A stretch of DNA of 64,000 bases from Devosia sp. (GCF_028290625.1 NZ_JAQGJM010000013.1:29735-93734), one strand, 5' to 3'; counted from the first letter of the stretch, positions 48,294-57,659 are shown. Notes: generated from the sequence alone by a model not told the origin. Numbers and translations are program-made.

Positions 48294-50747
48294 ATGATGC
48301 CCCCGCAACCCCTCCCCATCGATGACGCTCTCCCCACGCTCCTCGCCGCGTTGGCACAGGGCCCCTACGCCGTACTCGTCGCCCCGCCCGGCGCCGGCAA
48401 GACCACCCGCGTCCCTCTCGCCCTCCTCGATGTCCCCTGGCGCGGCGACGCCCGCATCATCATGCTCGAACCGCGCCGCCTCGCCGCCCGCGCCGCCGCC
48501 CACCGCATGGCGCAGACCCTGGGCGAGGAGATCGGCCAGACCGTCGGCTACCGCGTCCGCATGGATGCCAAAATCTCCAGTAAAACCCGCATTGAAGTCG
48601 TCACCGAGGGCGTCTTCACCCGCATGCTGCTGGACGATCCCGAGCTGAGCGGCGTGGCTGCGGTGCTGTTTGACGAATTCCACGAACGTAGCCTCGATGG
48701 CGATCTCGGCCTCGCGCTCACCCTCGACGTGGCCGCGCTGCGCCCAGACCTGCGCGTCCTCGTTATGTCGGCGACCATCGATGGCGCCCGCGTGGCGAAA
48801 TTGCTGGCAGACGCGCCGGTTATCACCAGTGAGGGCCGGGCTTTTCCGGTGGCGACCATTTATGCCGAGCCCGATTCGTTGGCGCGGCTGGAGGATCAGG
48901 TCACCAGCGCGGTTATCGCCGCCTTGCGCGATCATGATGGTTCGGTGCTGGTCTTCCTGCCTGGCCAGGGCGAAATTGTTCGCGTGGCAGAGCGGCTCAG
49001 CTCCCGCGTACTGGCCAACACCGATATCGCGCCGCTCTATGGCCAGCTCACCAGTGCAGAGCAGGATCGCGCCATCCGCCCCGCCGAGCCAGGTCGCCGC
49101 AAGATTGTGCTGGCCACTTCGATCGCCGAGACTTCGTTGACCATCGATGGCATCCGCATCGTCATCGATGCCGGCTTCCGTCGCATTCCCGCCTATGAGC
49201 CGGCGACGGGGTTGAGCACCCTGGAAACACGGAAAGTCTCACGCGCCGCTGCCGATCAGCGCCGGGGGCGGGCTGGGCGGACGGCGCCCGGGGTCTGTAT
49301 TCGGCTGTGGAATGAGGGGCAGACGGCCGGGTTGGAGCCCTTCGATACACCCGAAATCCTCGCCGCGGACCTGGCCGGTTTTGCGCTCGATCTGGCCGCG
49401 TGGGGCGTCACCGATTCCAGCATGCTGGATTTCTTGGACCCGCCACCGCGTGCTGCCTGGAACGAGGCCGTTACGCTGCTGCAAAGTCTCGACGCACTCG
49501 ATGCTCAAGGCCGTCTCACGCCTGCCGGAAAGGCGCTGGCTCGCCTGCCGCTGCATCCGCGTCTCGCCCACATGATCGTCGCTGCTGCCGCCGAGGACGA
49601 TGCCCAGACCGCCGCAGACCTCGCCGTACTGATTGGCGAACGCGGTCTGGGCGGCGAGGGCACTGACCTCGCCCACCGCCTCGCCCGCTTCCGCACCGAT
49701 CGCAGTCCGCGCGCCAATGACGCGCGCGCACTCGCCCGACGCTGGACTAGTCTTGCCGGCGGCGGTCGTGGCGGCGATCTCGACGCCGGCCACCACCTCG
49801 CCCGCGCCTATCCCGACCGCGTTGCGCAAGCCGCCGGCGCGCGCGGCCGCTTCCGCCTCGCCAATGGACGGCAGGCCAGTCTTGATACGACTGACGCCCT
49901 CGCTGCTGCGCCGTTTCTCGTCGTCACCGACATCACTGGCGCCGCCGCCACCGGCAAGATCCGCGCTGCCGCCGCGATCGAGCGGGCCGATATCGAACTT
50001 ATCTTCGCCTCCCACATCATCGGCGAGACCGTGCTGGCCTTCGACGAGCCGTCCACCAGCGTCCGCGCCCGCCGTATCCGCCGCCTCGGCGCGCTGCGTC
50101 TGGCCGATGAACCGGTTGCCGTCGAAGATCCCGAGGCCGCGGCACGTCTCCTCGCCGAAGCCGCCGCCCGTCGCGGGCTCGATCTTCTGCCCTGGAGCCG
50201 CGACCAGAAGGCTTGGCGCGCGCGTGCCAACTTCCTGCGCGGCACGCTGGGCGATGACTGGCCCGATCTCAGCGCCGAGGTCCTCGCGCCCAGCGTCGCC
50301 GAATGGCTGGCGCCGGCCCTGTTCGGCCTGACCAAACTCAGCGAAATCACCGGTGAGCAATTGCGCACCGCGCTCGACCTGTTGCTCCCCTACCAGCGCC
50401 GCCAGGATATCGAGGCGCTGCTGCCCAGCCACTTCACCGCCCCCACCGGCAATGCCGTGCCCATCGACTATTCGGCCGAAGGTGGACCGGCGATCGAGAT
50501 CCGGGTGCAGGAGCTGTTCGGGCTGACGCGCCACCCCACGATCGCCAATGGCCGCATTCGCCTGCTGCTGGTGCTGCTCTCTCCCGCGCACCGCCCGATC
50601 CAGACCACCCGTGACCTGTCCGGCTTCTGGAGCGGCTCATGGGTGGACGTCGCCAAGGACCTGAAGGGCCGTTACCCGCGCCACCCCTGGCCCGACGATC
50701 CGGCCAGGGCCCACCCCACCGCCCGCGCCAAGCCGCGCGGGACGTGA
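48294..50747 (+). CDS. hrpB: ATP-dependent helicase HrpB
   Basis: APPGAGKTTRVPLALL; DEFHERSLDGDLGLAL; LATSIAETSLTIDGIRIVIDAG; RRGRAGRTAPGVCIRLW. Confidence 0.95.
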   Translation: MMPPQPLPIDDALPTLLAALAQGPYAVLVAPPGAGKTTRVPLALLDVPWRGDARIIMLEPRRLAARAAAHRMAQTLGEEIGQTVGYRVRMDAKISSKTRIEVVTEGVFTRMLLDDPELSGVAAVLFDEFHERSLDGDLGLALTLDVAALRPDLRVLVMSATIDGARVAKLLADAPVITSEGRAFPVATIYAEPDSLARLEDQVTSAVIAALRDHDGSVLVFLPGQGEIVRVAERLSSRVLANTDIAPLYGQLTSAEQDRAIRPAEPGRRKIVLATSIAETSLTIDGIRIVIDAGFRRIPAYEPATGLSTLETRKVSRAAADQRRGRAGRTAPGVCIRLWNEGQTAGLEPFDTPEILAADLAGFALDLAAWGVTDSSMLDFLDPPPRAAWNEAVTLLQSLDALDAQGRLTPAGKALARLPLHPRLAHMIVAAAAEDDAQTAADLAVLIGERGLGGEGTDLAHRLARFRTDRSPRANDARALARRWTSLAGGGRGGDLDAGHHLARAYPDRVAQAAGARGRFRLANGRQASLDTTDALAAAPFLVVTDITGAAATGKIRAAAAIERADIELIFASHIIGETVLAFDEPSTSVRARRIRRLGALRLADEPVAVEDPEAAARLLAEAAARRGLDLLPWSRDQKAWRARANFLRGTLGDDWPDLSAEVLAPSVAEWLAPALFGLTKLSEITGEQLRTALDLLLPYQRRQDIEALLPSHFTAPTGNAVPIDYSAEGGPAIEIRVQELFGLTRHPTIANGRIRLLLVLLSPAHRPIQTTRDLSGFWSGSWVDVAKDLKGRYPRHPWPDDPARAHPTARAKPRGT

Positions 50748-50784
50748 CCTGCGCCCAAGACCTCTGTGTCGGCGCCGCCTGCAG

Positions 50785-51159
50785 TCACGCCTTCATTTCG
50801 ATACGAATACCGTGAAGCTGCAGGTCGGATTCATTCAGCACCCGACCAGCAGGTTGCGGTTCCATGTGGACCACGAGGCAACCGCGACCATCCCAGGCTT
50901 TCAGCGCCACCATGACATCACGGTTTGGAGGCAGTTGGGTGCCGTCAGGCGCCATGTCGTGGATTGGCCCCTTGATCTGGTCGAAGACGAAGACCGAGGG
51001 CCATCTATGGTGATGAACGGGCTCTTCCTCGCCGGGCTCAAGGATCACCTCCAGAACTCGAAGTCGATTGTTTTCAAATAGAACGCGATGGTTGCCCGGT
51101 GCTGCAGTAACAGCGTCCAGGACGGGGTCCCAAGACAGTGGATCTATGGTCGAAGACAC
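50785..51159 (-). CDS. cupin-like small protein (GTG start)
   Basis: RVLEVILEPGEEEPVHHHRWPSVFVFDQIKGPI. Confidence 0.7.
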   Translation of the reverse strand: MSSTIDPLSWDPVLDAVTAAPGNHRVLFENNRLRVLEVILEPGEEEPVHHHRWPSVFVFDQIKGPIHDMAPDGTQLPPNRDVMVALKAWDGRGCLVVHMEPQPAGRVLNESDLQLHGIRIEMKA

Positions 51160-51245
51160 AATACACCTCTCTTTTGGCTCCAGAAGCAGGCCACTGTACC
51201 ACAGAGCAGACAGACTCGAGGTGTCATTTACTTTCGCCACTCGAC

Positions 51246-51281
51246 GCAAAAAAACACCCCGGGGCAAAGCCCCAGGGTGAT
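51246..51281 (-). terminator. Rho-independent terminator of msrB
   Basis: Minus strand CACCCTGGGGCTTTGCCCCGGGGTGTTTTTTT. Confidence 0.85.
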
Positions 51282-51306
51282 CGACTCTAACGAAATCTAA
51301 ATGCGC

Positions 51307-51741
51307 TTAGGCCGGGATAAAGTTCAGCGCCACGCCGTTGATGCAATAGCGCAGGCCGGTTGGAGGCGGGCCGTCGGGGAACACGTGCCCCAGGTGACTG
51401 CCACAGCGCGAGCAGTGGCACTCCGTCCGGGTCATGCCGTGGCTGCGGTCCACGGTATTCTCAACCGAGCCGGGCACAGGGTCGTTGAAGCTGGGCCAAC
51501 CGGTGCCGCTTTCGAATTTCAGGTCCGCCTTGAACAGCTCCTGATCGCAACCGGCGCAGGTGAAGGAGCCAGCGCGGTGCTCATGCAGCAATGCGCAGGA
51601 ACCCGGCCGCTCGGTGCCATGCTCGCGCATGACGGCATATTGCTCGGGCGTCAGCTTGGCCTTCCACTCGGCATCCGTGTGCGTCACCGGATAGGTATGG
51701 GCATCCATGGGCGTCTCCCGCTGTTTCCAGAATTTGAACAT
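51307..51741 (-). CDS. msrB: peptide-methionine (R)-S-oxide reductase
   Basis: GSCALLHEHRAGSFTCAGCDQELF; CSRCGSHLGHVFPDGPPPTGLRYCINGVAL. Confidence 0.95.
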   Translation of the reverse strand: MFKFWKQRETPMDAHTYPVTHTDAEWKAKLTPEQYAVMREHGTERPGSCALLHEHRAGSFTCAGCDQELFKADLKFESGTGWPSFNDPVPGSVENTVDRSHGMTRTECHCSRCGSHLGHVFPDGPPPTGLRYCINGVALNFIPA

Positions 51742-51882
51742 GGGCCAGATATAGGCTTTCGCCGCCCCGATTTCGAGCCCCGCAATCGATCAAGCCGCAG
51801 TGAGCGCTGTGCTCTTTGGGCTTTTGTCACGGCCAAGTCATCTGCAGCCGCTAGGAGGCCGCGAGCAATCCAAGAGGCGAAC

Positions 51883-52710
51883 ATGACTTTGAAATTCGTG
51901 GTGATGAGTGACCTGCACCTGATGCCGCAGGGCGAGCTGTCGATGACGCTCGACACCGGCGAGCGGCTGGAACGGGCGGTCGATGCAGTGATCGAGCGCT
52001 ATGGCGACGCCGATTTCTGCATTCTGGCAGGCGACCTGGCCGACATGGGCCAGCCGGCCGCCTATGAATACCTCAAGACCATCATCGCGCGCATGCCGAT
52101 CCCGGTCCACATCACCCTGGGCAATCACGACCGCCGGCCGGCTTTCCTCGATGTTTTCGGCGCCGATTTCGCCGATGCCGAAACCGGCAAGATCGACAAG
52201 GTCATCGACGTCAAGGGCTACCGCATCATCATGCTTGATTCGTCCGAGCCGGGCCGCGTCGATGGCGTGCTCGAGGACGACCAGATCGACTGGCTGCACG
52301 CTTGCCTTGCCGAAGCGCTGGACCGTCCGGTCATCGTTGTACTGCACCACAATGCAAATGCGCTGCATATCCGCTCCGACGATATCCGCCTGCTCGAGCC
52401 CGACGCCTTCATCGGCGCGCTCAAAACCCATCCGGACATTCGCCAGGTGATCGCCGGCCACGTCCACATCACCTCGACGGCAAGCTGGCGCGGCCTGCCC
52501 TTCACCACCCTGGCGGGCGGGCATTATTCGGTCAGCTTCGTCGTCGACGAGCCCGAAGCCGCCATCCGCCGCATCGACGGACCCGGTCAGATGGCCGTGG
52601 TCATCGGCACCCCTGACCGCACCACCGTGCTGTTCGACGATTTCATCGACGGCAATGCCAGCTTCGGCGTGATCGAAGGCCCCCGCGTCCACAAAACCGC
52701 GGCGGCATAG
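51883..52710 (+). CDS. metallophosphoesterase (cyclic-nucleotide phosphodiesterase-like)
   Basis: FVVMSDLHLMPQGE; CILAGDLADMGQPAAYEYLKTI; LGNHDRRP; AGHVHIT. Confidence 0.9.
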   Translation: MTLKFVVMSDLHLMPQGELSMTLDTGERLERAVDAVIERYGDADFCILAGDLADMGQPAAYEYLKTIIARMPIPVHITLGNHDRRPAFLDVFGADFADAETGKIDKVIDVKGYRIIMLDSSEPGRVDGVLEDDQIDWLHACLAEALDRPVIVVLHHNANALHIRSDDIRLLEPDAFIGALKTHPDIRQVIAGHVHITSTASWRGLPFTTLAGGHYSVSFVVDEPEAAIRRIDGPGQMAVVIGTPDRTTVLFDDFIDGNASFGVIEGPRVHKTAAA

Positions 52711-52788
52711 CACTTCGCTGATAGCAAAGCCCTCGGGTCAATCCCGGGGGCGATTCTTGATCAGCGGATGTTCCAGTCAGCACCATTT

Positions 52789-52917
52789 GCCTTCCAGCCG
52801 GTCAAGGCGAGGCGAAAATGCCGGATTGCGAGAACCGGAGCGCAGCGTGCATGAGCACGTGAGCACCGGAAGCGCAGCAATTTGGTATTTGCAGACCGCC
52901 TTCACCGGCTGGAAGGC
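52789..52917. repeat. nested-palindrome element, family D, abutting tRNA-Val
   Basis: 21-bp terminal inverted repeat GCCTTCCAGCCGGTcAAGGCG / CGCCTTcACCGGCTGGAAGGC; core GAGAACCGGAGCG...GTGAGCACCGGAAGCGCAG shared with 57322-57450. Confidence 0.85.
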
Positions 52918-52920
52918 GAA

Positions 52921-52995
52921 TGGTGGGAGTAACAAGGATTGAACTTGTGACCCTTCGCGTGTGAAGCGAATGCTCTCCCGCTGAGCTATACTCCC
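52921..52995 (-). tRNA. tRNA-Val (anticodon CAC)
   Basis: Minus: GGGAGTATAGCTCAGCGGGAGAGCATTCGCTTCACACGCGAAGGGTCACAAGTTCAATCCTTGTTACTCCCACCA; cloverleaf with encoded CCA. Confidence 0.95.
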
Positions 52996-53023
52996 GTCGC
53001 CAGAGGCGAAAAGTCTAGAGAGA

Positions 53024-53098
53024 TGGTGGGCGTAACAAGGATCGAACTTGTGACCCCCTCGATGTCAACGAGGTGCTCTCCCGCTGAGCTATACGCCC
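53024..53098 (-). tRNA. tRNA-Val (anticodon GAC)
   Basis: Minus: GGGCGTATAGCTCAGCGGGAGAGCACCTCGTTGACATCGAGGGGGTCACAAGTTCGATCCTTGTTACGCCCACCA. Confidence 0.95.
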
Positions 53099-53191
53099 AT
53101 CTCTCCGGGAAGGAATGGCATTGCCGTTCCAGTGGCGCGGATAGACCATAAAACCCCGGATGGGGTCAAGAGCCCAAACCGCGAAAACAGT

Positions 53192-53554
53192 TTAAGCCGC
53201 TAGAAGCCGCTCGACCTCGTTCACCAGGTCCTTCAGATGGAAGGGCTTGGACAGCACCGAGGCGTCCTTGGGGGCGTCGCTATCGGGGTTCAGCGCCACG
53301 GCCGCAAAGCCGGTGATGAACATGACCTTGAGGTCGGGATCGAGTTCGGTGGCGCGGCGCGCCAGTTCGATTCCGTCCATTTCGGGCATCACGATATCGC
53401 TGAGCAGCAGCGCGAATGGCTCTTCGCGCAGGCGTTCATAGGCACTGAGGCCGTTGTCGAACGAAACGACTTCATAGCCCGCGTTCTTGAGCGCACGCGT
53501 CAGAAACTGGCGCATGTCGTTATCGTCTTCGGCGAGCAAAATTCGCTTCATCAT
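53192..53554 (-). CDS. cpdR: CpdR-type response regulator
   Basis: KRILLAEDDNDMRQFLTRALKNAGYEVVSFDNGLSAYERLREEPFALLLSDIVMPEMDGIELARRATELDPDLKVMFITGFAAVALNPDS. Confidence 0.93.
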   Translation of the reverse strand: MMKRILLAEDDNDMRQFLTRALKNAGYEVVSFDNGLSAYERLREEPFALLLSDIVMPEMDGIELARRATELDPDLKVMFITGFAAVALNPDSDAPKDASVLSKPFHLKDLVNEVERLLAA

Positions 53555-53776
53555 GTCTCCAGCCGTCGCGATCTGCGCGCAACACACCACGCTGTTATCC
53601 AGCGTCCTGAGTCGCACCATAAAGGTGGATGTTTAAGCCAGTTTTACGGAAGGGCAACCTCAAGACCATTTCATGACGATTTTTTGCGATAAACTGGACA
53701 ATGTCCGCGACGCACGCCATGCTGGTTTATCAATAATGCTTCGCCCTGACAGCAAAGCAAAAATCTGGGAGGCAGC

Positions 53777-54673
53777 GTGCGGTCCGACTATTGGGATCAG
53801 CCGGCATTCGAAACCATCCGGCCCCGCCGGCTCGTGGCGCCGGTCGTGTTCAATTCGGGCCATTCGGGCCGGGTCTATCCCGAACGCTTCCTTGCCATGA
53901 CGCGGCTCGACCACTTGTCGATCCGGCAGTCCGAAGATGCCTTCGTGGATGAGTTGTTCGGCCGTGCGCCCCATCTGGGCGCCCCCATGCTGCGCGCGCA
54001 TTTCCCCCGCGCCTATCTGGATGTGAACCGCGAGCCGTGGGAACTCGATCCCACCATGTTCGTGGAACCGCTGTCGGATCGCTTCAACACCACTTCGCCG
54101 CGGGTCGCCGCCGGGCTCGGCACGCTGGCGCGCATCGTTGCCGAGAACAAACCCATCTATCGCGACCGGCTGACGCTCGACGATGCCCGCACCCGCATCG
54201 AGGGCATTTACCACCCCTATCATGCCGCGCTCCAGGGCCTGCTGAGCGACGCCATTTCGGCGTTCGGCGTGGCGCTGCTGATCGATTGCCACTCCATGCC
54301 GCGCATTGCGCGCAGCGGCGACCGCGCCGCGCCCGACGTAGTGCTTGGCGACCGCTATGGCACCACCTGCGCGCCCGCTCTGGTCGACCTGGTGGAAACC
54401 ATGTTCGCCGGCGCCGGGCTCAAGGTGGCGCGCAACCGCCCCTATGCCGGGGGCTTCGCCACCCGCACCTATGGCCGCCCGCAGCATGGCGTGCACGCGT
54501 TGCAGATCGAAATCAGCCGCCATCTCTACATGAACGAGACGACGCTGACCAAGAATGACGGCTTCGACGCCACCCAGTCGATGATCGAGCGGCTGATCTT
54601 CGCGCTGATCGGGCTGGACCTGATGGCGCTGGCCAGCACCCCCGCCGCCGCCGAAAAAGCCGCAGCGGAGTAA
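53777..54673 (+). CDS. N-formylglutamate amidohydrolase family protein (GTG start)
   Basis: VVFNSGHSGRVYPERFL...LIDCHSMPRIARSGDRAAPDVVLGDRYGTTC. Confidence 0.9.
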   Translation: MRSDYWDQPAFETIRPRRLVAPVVFNSGHSGRVYPERFLAMTRLDHLSIRQSEDAFVDELFGRAPHLGAPMLRAHFPRAYLDVNREPWELDPTMFVEPLSDRFNTTSPRVAAGLGTLARIVAENKPIYRDRLTLDDARTRIEGIYHPYHAALQGLLSDAISAFGVALLIDCHSMPRIARSGDRAAPDVVLGDRYGTTCAPALVDLVETMFAGAGLKVARNRPYAGGFATRTYGRPQHGVHALQIEISRHLYMNETTLTKNDGFDATQSMIERLIFALIGLDLMALASTPAAAEKAAAE

Positions 54674-54705
54674 GGCCCCGCCTGACCTTAACGCCCGGTC
54701 ACAGA

Positions 54706-54784
54706 GTCATTCCCGCGAAGGCGGGAACCTCTGTTTGCTGCTCGCACCCAAATAAACAGAGGTCCCCGCCTTCGCGGGAATGAC
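54706..54784. repeat. intergenic inverted repeat, family B
   Basis: GTCATTCCCGCGAAGGCGGGAACCTCTGTTT ... AAACAGAGGTCCCCGCCTTCGCGGGAATGAC. Confidence 0.88.
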
Positions 54785-54843
54785 CCGGTGGTGTAACAAA
54801 ACTCCGCTAGGTCATCGGCACGCTTGAACTGACTGGATTTCCC

Positions 54844-55641
54844 ATGCCCTCCATTCCCATCGATCTCGACCTCGTCGCGCTGACCCTGCTCGATGCCGCT
54901 GAGGCGGCATCGGAAAAAACCCTGCCGCTGTTCCGCACCCACCTGGCGATCGACAACAAGCTGGCCGTGGGGTTCGACCCGGTGACGGAAGCCGACCGCG
55001 CCGCCGAAACCGCAATCCGCGCGGTGATTGCCGAGCGCTTTCCCGATCACGCCGTGATCGGCGAGGAATGGGGCAATAGCGGCGACAATGATTTCACCTG
55101 GATCATCGATCCGGTCGATGGCACCCGCTCCTTCATCAGCGGCGCGCCGGTCTGGGGCACGCTGATTGCGCTGGCCTATCAGGGCGTCGCCGTCGCCGGG
55201 CTGATGGCCCAACCCTTTATCGGCGAGATTTTTCTGGGGCTTCCCGGCCGCGCCAGCTATCGCCGTGGCGCCATCGACCAGACCATGCGCACCAGCGGCC
55301 AGACCGAACTCGGCGCCGCCCGCGTCTTCACCACCACGCCATCCCTGTTCCGCACGCCCGAACTCGCGGGCAAATGGCGCGCCATCGAAAGCGCCACCCG
55401 CCTGCAGCGCTACGGCATGGATTGCTACGGTTATGCGCTATTGGCGGCCGGCCACGCCGATCTGGTGATCGAGCCGTTCCTGCAAACCTACGACATCGCC
55501 GCCCTGGTGCCGATCATCCGCCAAGCCGGCGGCGCCATCGCCTGCTGGGACGGCAGCGAGCCTACCGGGGGTGGGAATGTGGTTGCGGCGGCAACGCCGG
55601 AACTGCTGGACAAGGCACTGGCGCTGGTCAACGCGTCGTAA
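54844..55641 (+). CDS. hisN: histidinol-phosphatase (inositol monophosphatase family)
   Basis: DPVTEADRAAETAIRAVIAERFPDHAVIGEEWG; WIIDPVDGTRSFISGAPVWGTLIAL. Confidence 0.93.
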   Translation: MPSIPIDLDLVALTLLDAAEAASEKTLPLFRTHLAIDNKLAVGFDPVTEADRAAETAIRAVIAERFPDHAVIGEEWGNSGDNDFTWIIDPVDGTRSFISGAPVWGTLIALAYQGVAVAGLMAQPFIGEIFLGLPGRASYRRGAIDQTMRTSGQTELGAARVFTTTPSLFRTPELAGKWRAIESATRLQRYGMDCYGYALLAAGHADLVIEPFLQTYDIAALVPIIRQAGGAIACWDGSEPTGGGNVVAAATPELLDKALALVNAS

Positions 55642-55787
55642 CGAGACATTGCGCCGGTTAGTGGTAGCGGCGCTTGAACAATTCGCCCTGTCATGCCCCT
55701 TTCCTCCCGAGGCGATTTGCGCGAAGATTTCGGAATGCGCAGACTTCCAGTGCACCAGAAGTGGGTCTTGCACCGGGAAGGATGGGC

Positions 55788-56294
55788 ATGAGGCTGTTTC
55801 GCATCCTAATTCGGCTGTTTTTCGGAAGAGCTAGGCGGCCACCGGTTCAGATGCGCCGTGAGTCACGCATCACCTTGCCCCATCTTGGTCGACCGCCACA
55901 GGCGGGCACTGTGCTACGGGGCCGGTGCTGGGTCATCGATGGGGACACCATCGTGATCGACAACGTTCGAATTCGGCTTGCCGGCATTGATGCGCCCGAA
56001 CTGGATCACCCCTGGGGCCAGCAGTCGAAGTGGACCATGGTCAAATTGTGCAAGGGACAAATGGTGACGGCTCGGATCAAACCCGAACTGTCTTACGACC
56101 GTGTCGTGGCCGAATGCTTCCTGCCCGATGGGCGTGATCTGTCCGCCGAACTCGTCCGCTGCGGTCTGGCTTTGGACTGGCCAAAGTTTTCGGGCGGCAA
56201 ATATCGGCATCTCGAGCCCGCGGATGCACGGCGCAGACTCTGGCGCGCAGAGGCACGCCAGCGCGGCACCTTTCGCTCGCAGACCGACAGTTAG
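55788..56294 (+). CDS. thermonuclease (SNase-like) family protein
   Basis: CWVIDGDTIVIDNVRIRLAGIDAPELDHPWGQQS; YDRVVAECFLPDGRDLSAELVRCGLALDW. Confidence 0.9.
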   Translation: MRLFRILIRLFFGRARRPPVQMRRESRITLPHLGRPPQAGTVLRGRCWVIDGDTIVIDNVRIRLAGIDAPELDHPWGQQSKWTMVKLCKGQMVTARIKPELSYDRVVAECFLPDGRDLSAELVRCGLALDWPKFSGGKYRHLEPADARRRLWRAEARQRGTFRSQTDS

Positions 56295-56315
56295 CAATCG
56301 GCCGTTCGCGTCAGG

Positions 56316-57296
56316 CTAGCCCGTCTGCTCGGTGATGAACGCATCAAACGCGGCAAACACCTGGGCGCGAATGTCGTCCTTTTCCATGAACAGCTCGTGC
56401 CGCGCGCCGGCGATCACCATGTGGTGACCCGTGCGCATCCGCAATCCCAATTGCTCGATGGTGCTGGTTGAAACCACCTGGTCCAGAGCTGCCGCCAGCA
56501 TCAGCACCGGCACCCGAATCTTGCCCGGAAAACTGTCGCGGCCAACGTCGGCCATCGTGGTCATCGCCGCCGCCGCCCAACTGATGGTCGGCGCGCCGAC
56601 GCCGAGCGCGGGCCGGGCCTTGACCACGTCTACCATTCGCATATAGCGCGTGCGGTCCGAGGTCAGGGGATTGTCGGGGAAGCTCTGTTCGGAAGCGAGG
56701 CGGTCGCCCCGGCGCCCGATCGGCAACTTGCCCAGCCCGATGAAATTGAGCGCCCCCGCCACCTTGGCCATGCCGGCAAAGCTCAGCGGCTGGCGGTCCA
56801 GCCCCACCATCGGCGCCGACAGGAACACCCGGTCGAACATCAGCCGGTCGTTGATGCCGGCGAACAGACTCACCAGGCCGCCCATCGAATGACCCACCAG
56901 ATAAAACGGCGGCGGACAGTCCGGCAGCAGGATTTCGCTGTGAAAGCTCTGCAGGTCGCACCAATAATCGTCGAACGTATCGACATAACCCAGATCGCCA
57001 CCGATCAGGCGGTCCGAACCGCCCTGGCCGCGCCAGTCGAAGGTGGCGACGGCGAAACCACGCTTGCGGAAATCGGCGATGGTCTCGAAATATTTCTCGA
57101 TGAATTCCGTCCGCCCCTGCACCAGGCACACGGTTCCACGGTGCTTTTCCCCGGTCCGTGGCCAGATCGCATAGCGGATGCGCACCTTGTCGCTGGTCAG
57201 GAAATACCCCACCCGCGCCCCCTCGGGCACGGGATTGCTGGCGATATTGACGAGATCCGGTCCGGCAGCGGTGTCGGCAGCGATCATGATGAGCAA
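56316..57296 (-). CDS. alpha/beta hydrolase (lysophospholipase-like)
   Basis: VATFDWRGQGGSDR; YLVGHSMGGLVSLFAG. Confidence 0.9.
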   Translation of the reverse strand: MLIMIAADTAAGPDLVNIASNPVPEGARVGYFLTSDKVRIRYAIWPRTGEKHRGTVCLVQGRTEFIEKYFETIADFRKRGFAVATFDWRGQGGSDRLIGGDLGYVDTFDDYWCDLQSFHSEILLPDCPPPFYLVGHSMGGLVSLFAGINDRLMFDRVFLSAPMVGLDRQPLSFAGMAKVAGALNFIGLGKLPIGRRGDRLASEQSFPDNPLTSDRTRYMRMVDVVKARPALGVGAPTISWAAAAMTTMADVGRDSFPGKIRVPVLMLAAALDQVVSTSTIEQLGLRMRTGHHMVIAGARHELFMEKDDIRAQVFAAFDAFITEQTG

Positions 57297-57321
57297 TCTT
57301 GGTGTTGCCGGCGATTGGTGT

Positions 57322-57450
57322 GCCGAGATTCGGGTCAGGCCGAGTCGAAAATGGTGGGGTTCGAGAACCGGAGCGGAGCGTACGACTGTACGTGAGCACC
57401 GGAAGCGCAGAACCCCGCCATTTGCAGGCCGGCCTCACCTGAATATCGGC
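57322..57450. repeat. nested-palindrome element, family D
   Basis: Terminal IR GCCGAGATTCGGGTCAGGCCG / CGGCCTCACCTGAATATCGGC; core GAGAACCGGAGCGGAGCGTAC...GTACGTGAGCACCGGAAGCGCAG. Confidence 0.82.
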
Positions 57451-57460
57451 GTACCAAGAA

Positions 57461-57489
57461 GAAAACCAGCACCTCTTGCGAGATGCTGG
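57461..57489 (-). terminator. Rho-independent terminator on minus strand (candidate sRNA or attenuator)
   Basis: Minus: CCAGCATCTC-GCAA-GAGGTGCTGG-TTTTCTTCTT, 10-bp stem including one U-G wobble. Confidence 0.65.
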
Positions 57490-57659
57490 CTTCCTTGCAT
57501 ACGGCCCGTGCGGGGGGCGGGTGACGGGACCGCATTTGGGTCGTGAATCAGAACGAATGCCCTCCGTTCTTCTCCACATGACCCCTTTTAGGCCGCACCG
57601 GCTGAATTGAACTGGACCAGGGCGTTCATCTTCGGTTCATGTTTCCAGCCACGTAGGCG

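Noticed and set aside
49239-50591. 450-aa minus-strand ORF antisense to hrpB
   Set aside because: No recognisable domain; HrpB helicase motifs lie on the plus strand.
52757-52942. 61-aa plus-strand ORF between the metallophosphoesterase and tRNA-Val
   Set aside because: Entirely inside the family D palindrome and tRNA; not coding.
56344-57579. 411-aa minus-strand ORF (MWRRTEGIRSDSRPKCG...)
   Set aside because: Overlaps the alpha/beta hydrolase in another frame and reads through the family D repeat and terminator; only its upstream part was kept as an RNA candidate.
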